Below are positions 31,334 through 42,212 of a DNA stretch of 64,000 nucleotides, piece by piece. This stretch comes from Arthrobacter caoxuetaonis. GTDB taxonomy: Bacteria; Actinomycetota; Actinomycetes; Actinomycetales; Micrococcaceae. The position numbers and the translations under genes were made by a program. The notes under the pieces are model-generated. The model was not told the DNA's origin. It saw nothing but the letters and a program-made list of their open reading frames with translations, and made no database searches. Numbering within the stretch: the stretch's first letter is position 1; each line of letters starts with the position of its first letter. The stretch is from assembly GCF_023921125.1 (NCBI RefSeq), contig NZ_CP099466.1:1922001-1986000 (forward strand), given 5' to 3'.

Positions 31334-31803
31334 CTGCGTGTCTCCTTCGGGGCGTCCTTGCCCAGATAGCCGGAAAGGAGCTGCCGCTGGAGACCGAACA
31401 TTTCGGCTTCCTCTTCAGGTTCGGCGTGGTCGTACCCCAGCAGGTGCAGGACACCGTGCGTGGTCAGCAGGGCAAGCTCATCGTCAGTGCTGTGGCCGGC
31501 CGTCTCCGCCTGGCGGGCGGCAACCTGCGGGCAGAGGACTATGTCGCCCAGGACACCTGCGGGAGTCGGCCGTCCGGGGGAACCGGGGCGGAGTTCATCC
31601 ATGGGAAAGGAGAGGACATCGGTCGGACCGGGCAGGTCCATCCATTCGATGTGCAGCTTCTCGATGGCGTCTTCGTCCACCAGGATGATCGACAGCTCAG
31701 CCTCGGGATGCACGTACAGGGCGTCCAGCAGGTAGCGGCCCAGCCGCGCGAGTGCTTCCTCGTCGGCTTCCAGGGCGGACTCGTTGTTTACTTCAATGCT
31801 CAT
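31330..31803 (-). CDS. ybeY: endoribonuclease YbeY (rRNA maturation)
   Basis: 157 residues from the ATG at 31803. The zinc motif [11 protein letters not shown] (H116, H120, H126) is complete, and the conserved [10 protein letters not shown] strand is at 61-70. It acts in 16S rRNA 3' end processing and ribosome quality control. The ATG overlaps the PhoH stop (TAATG) and its stop overlaps the CorC-like start, so the run is tightly coupled. Confidence 0.96.
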   Translation of the reverse strand: MSIEVNNESALEADEEALARLGRYLLDALYVHPEAELSIILVDEDAIEKLHIEWMDLPGPTDVLSFPMDELRPGSPGRPTPAGVLGDIVLCPQVAARQAETAGHSTDDELALLTTHGVLHLLGYDHAEPEEEAEMFGLQRQLLSGYLGKDAPKETRS

Positions 31804-32837
31804 TACTTCTTCTCCTGGCCCGCACTGCGGGAGGCTGTGCGGGAACGGCGTTCCTCGTCCCATTCGCCGTAGGCCGTGACGATGTCGCTGACAAGGCGGT
31901 GCCGGACCACGTCCGTGGCTGTGAGCTCCGAGAACTGTACGTCCTCGATCCCGTCCAGGATTCCATGGACGATCCGCAGCCCCGAAACGGTGCTGCCGGG
32001 AAGATCCACCTGGGTGACGTCGCCGGTAACCACCATTTTGGAACCGAAGCCCAGGCGGGTCAGGAACATCTTCATTTGTTCCGGCGTCGTGTTCTGCGCC
32101 TCGTCCAGGATGATGAACGCGTCGTTGAGGGTACGGCCGCGCATGTAGGCCAGCGGTGCCACTTCAATGGTGCCGGCGGCCATCAGGCGGGGAATGGATT
32201 CAGGATCCATCATGTCGTGCAGGGCGTCATAGAGGGGCCGCAGATAGGGGTCGATCTTGTCGTTCAGCGTTCCCGGGAGGAAGCCAAGCCGCTCCCCCGC
32301 TTCGACAGCAGGACGCGTGAGGATGATCCGGTTGACTTCCTTTTGCTGCAGCGCCTGTACGGCCTTCGCCATGGCAAGGTAGGTCTTGCCCGTACCTGCC
32401 GGACCGATCCCGAAGACCACGGTGTTGCGGTCGATCGCGTCAACGTAGTTCTTCTGGTTCAGCGTCTTGGGCCGGATGGTGCGTCCGCGGGTGGAAAGGA
32501 TGTTCTGCGTCAGCACCTCGGCCGGACGTTCGGCGGTCTGGTCCCTGAGCATGGTGATGAGCTGTTCCAGCACCTGCGGCGTGACACGGGTCTGGTGGCG
32601 CGCCAGGACCCGGACCTCATTCACCAGGCGGACGGTCCGGTCAACGGCAGGCGCCGGGCCTGAGACAGAGAGTTCGTTGCCCCGGACGTGGAGGTTGACC
32701 TCGGGGAAGGCGGACTCGATGACTCTCAAAGCCTCGTCATTCGCGCCCAGAGACTGGACCATATGCTCCGTGGAGTCAAAGACAATCGTCTGCTGGTCCT
32801 CGCGGATGGTGCCGATTCCTGCTGAAGATTCGGTCAT
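31803..32837 (-). CDS. PhoH family ATPase
   Basis: 344 residues from the ATG at 32837, chosen because GAGGGG lies 8 bases upstream. The P-loop GPAGTGKT is at about 145-152 and Walker [11 protein letters not shown] at about 238; the N-terminal part resembles a KH-like RNA-binding segment. PhoH proteins are putative RNA helicases/ATPases, and the pairing with ybeY is strongly conserved and points to RNA metabolism. Confidence 0.95.
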   Translation of the reverse strand: MTESSAGIGTIREDQQTIVFDSTEHMVQSLGANDEALRVIESAFPEVNLHVRGNELSVSGPAPAVDRTVRLVNEVRVLARHQTRVTPQVLEQLITMLRDQTAERPAEVLTQNILSTRGRTIRPKTLNQKNYVDAIDRNTVVFGIGPAGTGKTYLAMAKAVQALQQKEVNRIILTRPAVEAGERLGFLPGTLNDKIDPYLRPLYDALHDMMDPESIPRLMAAGTIEVAPLAYMRGRTLNDAFIILDEAQNTTPEQMKMFLTRLGFGSKMVVTGDVTQVDLPGSTVSGLRIVHGILDGIEDVQFSELTATDVVRHRLVSDIVTAYGEWDEERRSRTASRSAGQEKK

Positions 32838-33243
32838 ATATACGGCCCCTCGGCCTCTCATCGCCCCTTATCAGGTCATCTTGGTCTAAAGCTGAAAACG
32901 GAATGCTTCCCCCGGCAGGCTCCCGGAGTAATTCCGCGCGCACACCTCATTTAATCTTACTTGATCTGCGCCACGCCGTGCCGCCATGGCAGCAGGAGTG
33001 TAGCCGCAACGGGCACGGGAAGGGTCCGTGACGTGGATTACGCGGTTTGTCTCGGCTTTGCATCGGCTCGGTCTCAATCAGGTTTCAGTCCCATCCCAGA
33101 ACAGTTAACTCACCGTTTTCGGGCCGCGGGCTGTGCCAAGCTGGGGGTCGTGCTGCGACCGGATCCCCGCTCCGGACGCTCCCCCACATGCACCGCCCGG
33201 TCCCCGGACTGCGGGCACTGAGCAACGGAAGGCAGGGACGGCT
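32838..33243. other. 406-base divergent intergenic region
   Basis: Between the divergent PhoH and lipoprotein genes. No convincing gene was found: short frames on both strands have atypical composition. It presumably holds both promoters, but no clear consensus pair was identified. Confidence 0.5.
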
Positions 33244-34155
33244 ATGGCAAAACAACGGCAGACCCGCGTCCGTGTCCTCCTCCTCGCAGCGGCAGTTCCG
33301 TTCATCCTCCCCGGCTGCGGTGTCGTCGCAGAGCTGCCGACCACATCGATGCCCGATTCGTTCAGCAAATCCTCGGCGTCCGAGGGGCTGCCCATGGCGG
33401 TTTCGGCTCCCGCGGAGGCAACGGCGTCGAAAGTTGTCATGCCGGTCTACTGGCTGGCCCAGAACGAGTCCGACATCCAGCTGTACCGGGAATTCCTGCC
33501 GTCCGAGAACACGGGCGACCCGATTGGCGAAGCAGTACAGGCCATGACGGCGCAGGTCCCCCGTGACAGCGACTACTTCACACCCTGGCAGCCGGCGTCT
33601 GAAGTGACCGCCTCGATTTCGAGCAAGAACATCATCACCGTGGACATCACTTCCGACGCCTTCAAGGCCTCACTTGACGCAGGCATGGCCCACCGGGCCG
33701 TTCAGCAGCTGGTGTACACCGCCACCGCTGCTGCGGCCAACGCCGGGCTCACGACGGCGGGGTACAGCACCAGCGTGATTGTCCTGGTGGACGGCAAGGC
33801 AGGCTACCAGGCCTTCGGCCACGAGCTGCTGGAAAAACCGCTCGAGCGGGACAAGTTGCTGCCCGCGCCGATCTGGATCATCGATCCCCAGGAAGGCGAC
33901 GGCGTCGAAACCTCCGTCACCGTCACCGGTTCCGCCGTGGTCCGGGAGGAGAAGCTTTCCTGGAGCGTCGAGCCGATCGTGAAGGGACGTCCGGATACGT
34001 CAGCCGCCACCACGGGCAGAGTCGCACTCGACGCCGCTACCGGCGAAACGGCACTGTTCGAAGTCAGCATCAAACTGGAACCGGGCGAATACAACCTGCG
34101 GGTCTTCCACGGCGATGGTGCCAACGAGGATTCGAAGCGCATTACTGTCTACTGA
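33244..34155 (+). CDS. GerMN- and Gmad2-domain lipoprotein
   Basis: 303 residues from the ATG at 33244. A signal peptide ends in a lipobox LPGC (about residue 22). A GerMN domain follows (about 60-200, with VYWLAQNE and QLVYTATAAA) and a C-terminal Ig-like Gmad2 domain (about 205-300, PIWIIDPQEGDGVETSVTVTGSA and EPGEYNLRVFHGDG). GerMN is best known from spore-germination GerM but also occurs in non-spore-forming Actinobacteria (LpqB-like lipoproteins). It is the only plus-strand gene in a long run of minus-strand genes. Confidence 0.9.
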   Translation: MAKQRQTRVRVLLLAAAVPFILPGCGVVAELPTTSMPDSFSKSSASEGLPMAVSAPAEATASKVVMPVYWLAQNESDIQLYREFLPSENTGDPIGEAVQAMTAQVPRDSDYFTPWQPASEVTASISSKNIITVDITSDAFKASLDAGMAHRAVQQLVYTATAAAANAGLTTAGYSTSVIVLVDGKAGYQAFGHELLEKPLERDKLLPAPIWIIDPQEGDGVETSVTVTGSAVVREEKLSWSVEPIVKGRPDTSAATTGRVALDAATGETALFEVSIKLEPGEYNLRVFHGDGANEDSKRITVY

Positions 34156-34190
34156 CCCGCGCGCTCCGGCCTGCCCGGCATCTGGAGCAG

Positions 34191-34970
34191 TTAGGACCAG
34201 CGGCCCAGCAAATAGTTCAGCAGCACCAGTGCTGCCGGGCCGGCGCTTGAAGAGCGGAGCACGTGCGGCCCAAGGCGCACGGTGAGGGCACCGGCAGCGC
34301 GCAGGGACTCGAGTTCCGCGGGAGAGATCCCGCCCTCGGGGCCCACCACCACGGCAATGGAAACCCGGTCCCCCGGTGCACGATCCTGCCCCTGCAGCTC
34401 CAGCGACTCCACCGCGTTGACCAGTCCAGTGTCCGCCTCTTCGTGCAGGACGAGCACCAGGTCCATCCCTGCCAGCCGCTGCGGCAGCATTTTGGTATCA
34501 GCGACGTCCAGGACGACGGGCAGCCGGGAACGGCGGGACTGCTTGGCTGCTGACGTTACGACCGATTGCCACTTCGCCCGTCCCTTCGCTGCCTTCTCGG
34601 CCCGCCACCGCACAATGCTGCGTTCTGACTGCCACGGAATGACGGCGTCGACCCCGAGCTCGGTAGCTGCCTCGATGGCCTGCTCATCCCGGTCCCCTTT
34701 GGCCAGGGCCTGGACCAGGATGAACTCGTGAACCGGGGCCGGCTCGGACTGGACTTCGCTGACCTCGATCTCCAGCAGGGCAGGCTCAGCGCAGCGGACA
34801 GTTCCGCGCAGCCGGATCCCGGCGCCGTCGACAATGTCAACGTCCTCGCCCGGAGCCAGCCGCTTGACCGACACGGCATGCCGCGCCTCCGGGCCGGTCA
34901 GCGTGAAGACGCCTCCCGGTGCCGCCGCTGCCACCTGTTCGGGGTCGCCAAAAAAGATCGGGTTGGTCAT
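34191..34970 (-). CDS. rsmE: 16S rRNA (uracil(1498)-N(3))-methyltransferase
   Basis: A 259-residue RsmE with an N-terminal PUA-like domain (about 15-75) and a SPOUT knot methyltransferase domain. The knot motifs are VVGPEGGISPAELESL and RLGPHVLRSSSAGPAALVLLNY. It methylates U1498 of 16S rRNA with SAM. It starts 17 bases after dnaJ, a conserved linkage. Confidence 0.96.
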   Translation of the reverse strand: MTNPIFFGDPEQVAAAAPGGVFTLTGPEARHAVSVKRLAPGEDVDIVDGAGIRLRGTVRCAEPALLEIEVSEVQSEPAPVHEFILVQALAKGDRDEQAIEAATELGVDAVIPWQSERSIVRWRAEKAAKGRAKWQSVVTSAAKQSRRSRLPVVLDVADTKMLPQRLAGMDLVLVLHEEADTGLVNAVESLELQGQDRAPGDRVSIAVVVGPEGGISPAELESLRAAGALTVRLGPHVLRSSSAGPAALVLLNYLLGRWS

Positions 34971-34987
34971 GAAGTACCCGTCTGCGG

Positions 34988-36124
34988 CTAGTGGTTGCCG
35001 AGGCGGTCGCGGAGCTTGGCGAAGACACCCGGGCTGCTGGTGCCCCCGACGCGGCCTTCGGCGAACTGTTCGCCGCGCAGTTCGGCGAGCCGGCGGAGGA
35101 GTTCTTCCTGCTCGGCGTCGAGCTTCTGCGGCGTCTCGACCTGGACGTGGACCATCAGGTCCCCTCGGCCGTAGCCGCGCAGGTGGGTGACGCCCAGGCC
35201 CTTGAGGGTGGTCACTTCGCCGGACTGGGTGCCCGGCTTGATGCTGATTTCCCGGGCGCCGTCGAACGTTTCCATGGTGATGACCGTTCCCAGCGCTGCC
35301 GCGGTCATGGGGACGGTCAGCGTTGCATGCAGGTCGTCGCCTTCCCGGACGAACACCGGATCCGCGTTGACGCGGATTTCCACGTAGAGATCACCCTGGG
35401 GCCCGCCGGCCGTGCCGGCCTCACCCTGGCCGCTGAGCTGGATGCGGGTGCCTGTGGCCACGCCGGCGGGGACCTTGATCGTCAGCGTGCGGCGGCTGCG
35501 GACCCGGCCTTCCCCGGCGCACTCGTGGCAAGGGTCGGGAATGATGGTGCCGAACCCCTGGCAGGAACCGCAGGGAGCAGTGGTCATGACCTGGCCGAGG
35601 ATGGACCGGACCGCACGCTGGACCTGACCCGTGCCGTGGCAGATATCGCAGGTGCGCGGGGAGGTGCCGGGCTGGCAGCACGAACCGTCGCAGGTTGGGC
35701 AGAGGACAGCGGTTTCGACGTCGATCTTCTTGTTGGTGCCGAAAACGGCGTCCTTCAGGTCGATGCGGACGTTGATGAGCGCGTCCTGGCCTCGGCGGGT
35801 ACGCGAAGCCGGTCCCCGCCCGCCGCCGGCGCCGCCGCCGAAGAACGTGTCGAAGATGTCCTGGAAGCCGAAGCCCTGGCCGCTGAAGCCGCCGCCGAAA
35901 CCGTTGTCGGTGCCGTTCTCCTGGCCGGTGGTGTCATAGATCCGCCGCTTCTGCGGGTCGGAGAGGACTTCGTAGGCGTGGGACACTGCCTTGAACTCGT
36001 CAGCGGCTCCGGGAGCGGTGTTGACATCAGGATGCAGCTTGCGGGCAAGCTTGCGGTACGCCTTTTTGATTTCCTCGCCGGTGGCATCCCGGCTGACGCC
36101 GAGTACCTGGTAGTGATCACTCAC
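34988..36124 (-). CDS. dnaJ: molecular chaperone DnaJ (actinobacterial DnaJ2-type)
   Basis: A 378-residue type I J-protein: J domain with HPD at 31-33, Gly/Phe-rich stretch (about 75-110), and zinc-binding Cys repeats at about 142-206 ([32 protein letters not shown]), then the client-binding C-terminal domain. It stimulates DnaK. It lies directly after hrcA and is probably under CIRCE control. Confidence 0.97.
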   Translation of the reverse strand: MSDHYQVLGVSRDATGEEIKKAYRKLARKLHPDVNTAPGAADEFKAVSHAYEVLSDPQKRRIYDTTGQENGTDNGFGGGFSGQGFGFQDIFDTFFGGGAGGGRGPASRTRRGQDALINVRIDLKDAVFGTNKKIDVETAVLCPTCDGSCCQPGTSPRTCDICHGTGQVQRAVRSILGQVMTTAPCGSCQGFGTIIPDPCHECAGEGRVRSRRTLTIKVPAGVATGTRIQLSGQGEAGTAGGPQGDLYVEIRVNADPVFVREGDDLHATLTVPMTAAALGTVITMETFDGAREISIKPGTQSGEVTTLKGLGVTHLRGYGRGDLMVHVQVETPQKLDAEQEELLRRLAELRGEQFAEGRVGGTSSPGVFAKLRDRLGNH

Positions 36125-36212
36125 TCGTGCACATCGCTTCCTGTATTGCGTACCCCGTTATAGGGGCGGGTTTTGTCTTTTCGACGGCACCCCGAGGGGC
36201 TGCCGCTCCGGG

Positions 36213-37226
36213 TCACTCGTTCAGGACCCGGGAAAGGTAGCGGGCGACGGCGCGGACCGCAGCCATGGTATTGGGATAGTCCATTCGTGTGGGACCAAGG
36301 ATTCCTACCATAGCGGACGCGTCCGGGCCGTACCCAGTGGCTACCACGGAGGCCTCGGAGAGAGAGCCGTAGGGGTTCTCCGAACCGATGCGGACGGAGA
36401 CGCCCCTGGCGTCCTGCTCCATCTCTGAAAGCAGGCGGAGCATGACCACCTGTTCCTCAAGTGCTTCAAGGATCGGTCCGATGGTCAACGGGAAATCTCC
36501 GGTGGCACGGGCCAGGTTCGCCGTTCCTGCCATGACCATCCGGTCCTCGCGGTTGATGCCCGCAAGCTGTTCCAGGCAGCGGCCGAGCGCCCCCGCGGTG
36601 CCGCGCAGCTGCACCGGCACCGTTGCCAGGCAGTCGGCGAGGTGGCTGGTGATACGCGTCAGGGTGGTTCCGGCCAGTCCCTGCAGGAAGTGCTGGCGGA
36701 GTTCGTGCAGGGCAGGCTCGGTGACCGGGGAGGGAACGGTGATGACCCGCTGCTCAACCCGGCCCGTGGTGGAAATCAGGACTACCAGCACCTGTGCCGG
36801 TGCCAGCAGGACGAACTCGATATGCCGCACCTTGGCGTTGCCCAGATGCGGGTACTGGACGACGGCGACCTGGTTGGTCAGCTGGGCCAGCAGGCGCACT
36901 GTCCGGTCCAGGACGTCATCAATGTCCTCGGCGCCCTCAAGCAGGTTCTGGATGGCACGGCGTTCGGCGCTCGACAGCGGCTTCAGGTCCGATAGCTGGT
37001 CAACGAAGAGCCGGTACCCCTTGTCAGTCGGGATGCGTCCGGCAGAAGTATGCGGCGCAACAATCAGGCCCTCTTCTTCGAGGACCGCCATGTCGTTGCG
37101 GATGGTGGCGGAGGAGACGCCGAGCTGGTGCCGCTCTACCAGGGCCTTGGAACCCACAGGTTCCCGGGAATGGACATAATCTTCAACAATGGCCCGGAGC
37201 ACCTCGAGCCGTCGTGGTTCACTCAT
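36213..37226 (-). CDS. hrcA: heat-inducible transcription repressor HrcA
   Basis: A 337-residue repressor with an N-terminal winged helix (about 1-75; [31 protein letters not shown]) and a GAF-like core. HrcA binds CIRCE elements and represses chaperone genes until misfolded protein titrates GroEL. A near-consensus CIRCE lies 45-70 bases upstream of its start, so it probably regulates itself, dnaJ and rsmE. Confidence 0.97.
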   Translation of the reverse strand: MSEPRRLEVLRAIVEDYVHSREPVGSKALVERHQLGVSSATIRNDMAVLEEEGLIVAPHTSAGRIPTDKGYRLFVDQLSDLKPLSSAERRAIQNLLEGAEDIDDVLDRTVRLLAQLTNQVAVVQYPHLGNAKVRHIEFVLLAPAQVLVVLISTTGRVEQRVITVPSPVTEPALHELRQHFLQGLAGTTLTRITSHLADCLATVPVQLRGTAGALGRCLEQLAGINREDRMVMAGTANLARATGDFPLTIGPILEALEEQVVMLRLLSEMEQDARGVSVRIGSENPYGSLSEASVVATGYGPDASAMVGILGPTRMDYPNTMAAVRAVARYLSRVLNE

Positions 37227-37271
37227 GGTTTTCCCTCCCTCGTTGAAGCTCCTGCGGCACTTTCGCGCGGA

Positions 37272-37298
37272 TTAGCACTCGGCATACTCAAGTGCTAA
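37272..37298. promoter_or_regulatory. CIRCE element (HrcA operator)
   Basis: TTAGCACTC (37272-37280), a 9-base spacer, and AAGTGCTAA (37290-37298). The consensus is TTAGCACTC-N9-GAGTGCTAA, so the only deviation is the first base of the right arm. It lies between the divergent hrcA and DUF3097 genes. Confidence 0.93.
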
Positions 37299-37392
37299 GT
37301 CTAATACGTTCCGATGCCGTTGCTAGCATTGAATCTCCCGTGCCTGCGAGACCGCCGGCGCTCCGCCCCGTGTCCAGGAACGAGGAAACCCC

Positions 37393-38235
37393 GTGCCGAA
37401 CTTTGAATGGGGACCGAGGGATATCTCTGCCCCGGTCCGGAAAGCGCTCCGGCAGGTCGGCGCCGAGAAGGGCCTTGTGCTGGAAGATGTCCAAACCGGC
37501 TGGGTAGGCGCCGTCCTGCGGACGGAAAAGTCCGGGGGCCTGTACCTCATGGTGCTTGAAGACGCCCGGGGTCGCACTAAATCCTTTGAACTGGGTTTCG
37601 GCTTCCTCCTTGAAGGCGAACCCGTGGAAGTGGTTCCGGCAGTAAAGTCCTCAGCCCCGACAGTGCAGCGAACGGCGTCCGGCTCGGTCGCCGTCGCGAA
37701 CCAGCGGGCCCGGACCGCGCGGGCCAGCCGCATCTGGGTTGAGGGCAAACACGACGCTGAGCTGGTGGAAAAAGTCTGGGGAGACGATCTGCGCGTTGAA
37801 GGCATCGTCGTCGAGCCCCTCCACGGCGTGGATGACCTGGCTGCGGCGGTGCGGGACTTCTCCCCCGGGCCAGGACGGCGGCTGGGAATCCTGGTGGACC
37901 ACCTGGTGCCGGGGTCAAAGGAATCCAGGATCGCGGCCGCAGCGATGGCCGTTCCCGGTGCGGCAGCGAACGTCCTGATCGTTGGCCATCCCTACGTAGA
38001 CGTCTGGCAGGCGATCAAACCCCACGTCATCGGTCTGCAGGCCTGGCCCGTGGTCCCGCGTTCGGAAGACTGGAAGACCGGCATCCTGAAAGGACTCGGC
38101 TGGCCGCACCGTGATCACACCGACGTCGCCATGGGCTGGAAGAAACTCCTGGGCGCCGTGCGGACCTATGCGGATCTGGAGCCGACCCTCCTGGGGCGGG
38201 TCGAAGAGGTCATCGATTTCCTCACCGTGCCCTAG
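37393..38235 (+). CDS. DUF3097 family protein
   Basis: A 280-residue actinobacterial protein beginning with GTG. The family pattern is seen in VLEDVQTGWVGAVLR near the start and RIWVEGKHDAELVEKVWGDDLR in the middle, where a Toprim-like acidic loop (EGKHD) is visible, and HVIGLQAWPVVPRSEDWKTGIL near the end. A nucleic-acid role has been suggested by the Toprim-like segment only. Divergent from hrcA across the CIRCE site. Confidence 0.88.
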   Translation: MPNFEWGPRDISAPVRKALRQVGAEKGLVLEDVQTGWVGAVLRTEKSGGLYLMVLEDARGRTKSFELGFGFLLEGEPVEVVPAVKSSAPTVQRTASGSVAVANQRARTARASRIWVEGKHDAELVEKVWGDDLRVEGIVVEPLHGVDDLAAAVRDFSPGPGRRLGILVDHLVPGSKESRIAAAAMAVPGAAANVLIVGHPYVDVWQAIKPHVIGLQAWPVVPRSEDWKTGILKGLGWPHRDHTDVAMGWKKLLGAVRTYADLEPTLLGRVEEVIDFLTVP

Positions 38236-38387
38236 CGCGACAGCCGTCCGCGGCGCTCTCCGCCCGCTGCGGCGCTCCGCCGCAGGTGTGTTTGCCTGTG
38301 TACGCCGCTGAACCCAGTACCCTTGATGAACAACAGGTACCCGTGGGTGCGAACCCTGCGTCATCTGAGAGTTAAAGGAATGCAACT

Positions 38388-38816
38388 GTGTCCAACACAC
38401 GCCAGAACCATCCGCAGCGACCGGAAAACCACGGTTCCCCAGCGCGCCCGGACTACCAGGGTGCACCCGCCAATGCCCTTCCGCTGACTGCTTCCGAAGA
38501 CCGTCAGTGGGCCACGCTGTCCCATTTCGGCGGCATCCTGGGCTTTGTGCCGTCCCTCATCATTTACCTGGTCTTCCGCGACCGCGGCCCGTTCACTGCG
38601 CAGGAATCCAAGGAAGCGCTGAACTTTACCCTGCCTCCCACCATCCTGGCGCTGGTGGCCTGGCTGCTGTCCTTCATCCCCGTCGTGGGCGGCTTTTTCG
38701 CGGTCTTCAATGCCCTTATCTGGATTGCCGTCGCCGTGGCTTCGGTCATTGCGGGCATCGAATGCAACCGCGGGCGTCCGTACCGCTACCGCTTCAACCT
38801 GCGCCGGATCCGCTGA
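38388..38816 (+). CDS. DUF4870 domain-containing membrane protein
   Basis: A 142-residue protein starting with GTG, with a polar, Asn/Pro-rich N-terminus (about 1-38) and a DUF4870 core of three membrane helices (WATLSHFGGILGFVPSLIIYLVF, GPFTAQESKEALNFTL). The domain is widespread and of unknown function. Confidence 0.9.
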   Translation: MSNTRQNHPQRPENHGSPARPDYQGAPANALPLTASEDRQWATLSHFGGILGFVPSLIIYLVFRDRGPFTAQESKEALNFTLPPTILALVAWLLSFIPVVGGFFAVFNALIWIAVAVASVIAGIECNRGRPYRYRFNLRRIR

Positions 38817-38868
38817 CGCATCCAGCGCTGACGGCTCCGGCCGCGCACTAAAAGACCCACCGCACCAA

Positions 38869-38905
38869 AAAGACCCGCCGTCCCTTGAGGGGACGGCGGG
38901 TCTTT
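38869..38905. terminator. bidirectional terminator between DUF4870 gene and hemW
   Basis: A 16-bp stem AAAGACCCGCCGTCCC (38869-38884), loop TTGAG, and its complement (38890-38905), with an A run on the left side and TTT on the right. Confidence 0.9.
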
Positions 38906-38936
38906 GCGTTGGGCGGGCGGGCCGTGTTGGGCGGGC

Positions 38937-40166
38937 TTAGGGCAGCAGGCGGCGCACGACGGCGTCAGCCAGCAGGCGCCCCTTCAGCGTCAGCAGGACG
39001 GTTCCGGCTATGGCCGCCCGGGGATCAACCAAGCCGTCGGCGATGAGTCCGGCCACCGCAAGGCGGCCCTCCGGGCGCAGCCGGTCACGGGAAATTCCTT
39101 CGGCAAGCCGGGCGCGGAGCATGACGTCTTCGAGGTAACGGGTGTCCGCATCCAACGTTTCCCGGCCGACTGCAGGGGATTCCCCCGCCGCGATCCGGCC
39201 TGCGTAGGCAGTGGGGTGCTTTGCGTTCCACCAGCGGATACCGCCGACGTGCGAGTGTGCACCGGGACCTACACCCCACCAGTCATCGCTGCGCCAGTAC
39301 GCCATGTTGTGCCGGCATTCATCCGACGGCGTCCGCGCCCAGTTGCTGACCTCGTACCAGCCGAGTCCAGCTGCTCCGAAGAGTTCATCGGCCAGCAGGT
39401 ATTTGTCCGCATGGTCGTCGTCGTCGATGGGCGGAATCTCGCCGCGGCGGATCCGTGCCGCCAGCTTGGTGCCGTCTTCGATGATCAGGGCATAGGCCGA
39501 AATATGGTCCGGTTCGTAGCTGAGCGCTTCCTCAACGGAGTGTTTCCAGTCAGCCAGGGACTCCCCCGGTGTGCCGTAGATCAGGTCCACGCTCACCTTG
39601 AGGCCGGCGTCGCGCGCCCACTTCACGGCCTGCGGCACCCGCGACGGCGTGTGCGTCCGGTCCAGGACCGCCAGCACATGAGGGACGGCGGACTGCATCC
39701 CGAAGGACACCCGGGTGAATCCGGCGGCAGCGAGCAGTTGCAGCGATTCCGGCGTGACTGAATCCGGATTGGCTTCGGTGGTCACTTCGGCGCCCGGGGC
39801 GAGTCCCCACTGTTCGACGGCGGTGCCAAGGATGGCTGCCAGGTCTTCGGCCGGCAGCAGGGTCGGTGTTCCTCCGCCGAAGAAGACAGTTTCGATCGGC
39901 CGGTGCGGAACGCCGGAGGCCTTCAGGGCACCGGCGGCGAAACGCACTTCCTGCTGCGCCGTCGCCGCGTACTCAACCTGCGAGGCACCTCCGCCAAGTT
40001 CCGTGGCGGTGTAGGTGTTGAAATCGCAGTAGCCGCAGCGGACGGCGCAGAACGGGATATGGACGTAGAGACCGAACCGGCGCCCGGCTGCCTCGGTGGC
40101 AGCCTGGGCCGGCAGGATTCCGTCCTTTGGCGCGGGATCCCCGAGGGGCAATGCGCTGGGAGTCAC
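38937..40166 (-). CDS. hemW: radical SAM haem chaperone / coproporphyrinogen III oxidase-like HemW
   Basis: A 409-residue radical SAM protein with the cluster motif in [11 protein letters not shown] (CxxxCxxC at about 38-45), GGGTP at about 100, and a C-terminal HemW-type domain with [20 protein letters not shown]. HemW delivers haem rather than decarboxylating coproporphyrinogen; it lacks the oxygen-independent oxidase N-terminal Cys. The GTG start overlaps the lepA stop. Confidence 0.93.
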   Translation of the reverse strand: MTPSALPLGDPAPKDGILPAQAATEAAGRRFGLYVHIPFCAVRCGYCDFNTYTATELGGGASQVEYAATAQQEVRFAAGALKASGVPHRPIETVFFGGGTPTLLPAEDLAAILGTAVEQWGLAPGAEVTTEANPDSVTPESLQLLAAAGFTRVSFGMQSAVPHVLAVLDRTHTPSRVPQAVKWARDAGLKVSVDLIYGTPGESLADWKHSVEEALSYEPDHISAYALIIEDGTKLAARIRRGEIPPIDDDDHADKYLLADELFGAAGLGWYEVSNWARTPSDECRHNMAYWRSDDWWGVGPGAHSHVGGIRWWNAKHPTAYAGRIAAGESPAVGRETLDADTRYLEDVMLRARLAEGISRDRLRPEGRLAVAGLIADGLVDPRAAIAGTVLLTLKGRLLADAVVRRLLP

Positions 40167-42016
40167 TTCTTGGATTTGTCCTTGGACTCGTCGGAGGACA
40201 GTGCGGCGACGAAGGCTTCCTGGGGAACCTCGACGCGACCCACCATCTTCATCCGCTTCTTGCCTTCCTTCTGCTTCTCCAGCAGCTTGCGCTTACGGCT
40301 GATATCGCCGCCGTAGCACTTGGCAAGCACGTCCTTGCGGATGGCCCTGATGGATTCACGCGCAATGATCCGCGAGCCGATGGCGGCCTGGATCGGCACC
40401 TCGAACTGCTGCCTCGGGATCAGCTCCCGGAGCTTTCCGGTCATCATGACGCCGTAGGAGTAGGCCTTGTCCTTATGGGTGATGGAGCTGAAAGCATCCA
40501 CCTGCTCACCCTGGAGCAGGATGTCCACCTTGACCAGGTCGGCCACCTGATCGCCGTCGGCCTTCCAGTCCAGCGAGGCATAACCGCGTGTCTTGGACTT
40601 CAGGATGTCGAAGAAGTCGAAGACGATTTCGGCCAGCGGCAGGCGGTACCGGATCTCGACCCGGTCCTCAGAGAGATAGTCCATGCCGCCCAGGACGCCG
40701 CGGCGGGCCTGGCACAGCTCCATGATGGCGCCAACGAATTCGTTCGGTGCCAGGATGGTCGCGGACACCATCGGCTCGCGGACCTCTTTGATCTTGCCTT
40801 CCGGGTACTCGCTCGGGTTGGTCACTGTGACCACCTTGTTGTCCTCGAGCGTCACCTCGTACTCCACGTTCGGTGCGGTGGAGATGAGGTCCAGGTTGTA
40901 CTCGCGCTCGAGCCGTTCGCGGGTGATTTCCAGGTGCAGCAGGCCAAGGAAACCCACACGGAAACCGAAGCCCAGTGCCGCCGAGGTCTCGGGTTCGTAT
41001 ACCAGCGCGGCGTCGTTGAGCATCAGTTTTTCCAGCGCATCGCGCAGCACCGGATAGTCGGCGCCGTCGATCGGGTAAAGCCCCGAGAACACCATTGGCT
41101 TGGGATCGGCGTAGCCGGGCAGCGATTCGGCTGCCGGTTTGGCGAGGTTGGTGACCGTGTCACCAACCTTGGAGAGCCGGACGTCCTTCACGCCGGTGAT
41201 GAGGTAACCCACCTCGCCGACACCCAGGCCCTTGGAGGGTGTGGGTTCCGGCGAGCTGACACCGATTTCCAGCAGTTCGTGGCTGGCGCGGGTGGACATC
41301 ATCTGCACGCGTTCGCGGGGCGAGAGCTTGCCGTCAACCACGCGAACGTACGTGACCACGCCGCGGTAGGTGTCGTAGACCGAATCGAAGATCATGGCGC
41401 GTGCCGGTGCGTTGGGGTCGCCGACCGGTGCGGGAATGTCACGGACGATCTGGTCCAGCAGGGCTTCAACGCCGACGCCGGTCTTGCCGGAGACCTTCAG
41501 CACGTCCGCCGGATCACCGCCGATCAGGTGCGCCAGCTCCTCGGCGTACTTTTCCGGCTGCGCTGCCGGGAGGTCGATCTTATTCAGGACCGGAATGATG
41601 GTGAGGTCGTTCTCCATCGCCAGGTAGAGGTTGGCCAGCGTCTGGGCCTCGATGCCCTGGGCGGCGTCGACCAGAAGCACTGCACCCTCACAGGCTGCCA
41701 GTGACCGGGACACCTCGTAAGTGAAGTCCACGTGGCCCGGGGTGTCGATCATGTTCAGGGCGTAGGACGTGTCGTCCAGTTCCCAGGGCATCCGCACGGC
41801 CTGGGACTTGATGGTGATCCCGCGTTCGCGTTCGATGTCCATGCGGTCCAGGTACTGCGCCTTCATGTCGCGCTGCTGGACAACCCCGGTGAGCTGGAGC
41901 ATGCGGTCAGCCAGGGTGGACTTGCCATGGTCGATATGGGCGATGATGCAGAAGTTCCTGATGATCGCCGGATCCGTCGCGGCAGGCACCGGTGAGAAGC
42001 GGGCCAGAGGTGACAC
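40163..42016 (-). CDS. lepA: elongation factor 4 (LepA)
   Basis: 617 residues from a GTG at 42016 ([12 protein letters not shown]) with AAAGGAA upstream, matching the usual LepA length. GTPase motifs are [15 protein letters not shown] and NKIDL, followed by domain II, two EF-G-like domains and the LepA C-terminal domain. It promotes back-translocation or assists 30S biogenesis. It precedes hemW in a coupled pair. Confidence 0.97.
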   Translation of the reverse strand: MSPLARFSPVPAATDPAIIRNFCIIAHIDHGKSTLADRMLQLTGVVQQRDMKAQYLDRMDIERERGITIKSQAVRMPWELDDTSYALNMIDTPGHVDFTYEVSRSLAACEGAVLLVDAAQGIEAQTLANLYLAMENDLTIIPVLNKIDLPAAQPEKYAEELAHLIGGDPADVLKVSGKTGVGVEALLDQIVRDIPAPVGDPNAPARAMIFDSVYDTYRGVVTYVRVVDGKLSPRERVQMMSTRASHELLEIGVSSPEPTPSKGLGVGEVGYLITGVKDVRLSKVGDTVTNLAKPAAESLPGYADPKPMVFSGLYPIDGADYPVLRDALEKLMLNDAALVYEPETSAALGFGFRVGFLGLLHLEITRERLEREYNLDLISTAPNVEYEVTLEDNKVVTVTNPSEYPEGKIKEVREPMVSATILAPNEFVGAIMELCQARRGVLGGMDYLSEDRVEIRYRLPLAEIVFDFFDILKSKTRGYASLDWKADGDQVADLVKVDILLQGEQVDAFSSITHKDKAYSYGVMMTGKLRELIPRQQFEVPIQAAIGSRIIARESIRAIRKDVLAKCYGGDISRKRKLLEKQKEGKKRMKMVGRVEVPQEAFVAALSSDESKDKSKK

Positions 42017-42212
42017 TGTGGCGGTTCCTTTACTGTTTGCGCCGGCCGTCCATAAACCCCGCACTGCAGCTGTTGTGCTGCCCGGAGGGCGGGTTGTCCT
42101 GGACCTTGCGCAGGGATTGTTCGGAGTGGATTCGTTTCTAAGTTAACAGTCTCCCACGTTTGGCCTGCCGGTCCCGAACTCCGGCGCAGGCCGTGAAGCC
42201 TAAGATGCAGGC

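Noticed and set aside
40127..41704. A 525-codon plus-strand frame opposite lepA
   Set aside because: It is a shadow of lepA, whose GTPase motifs and length are fully consistent.
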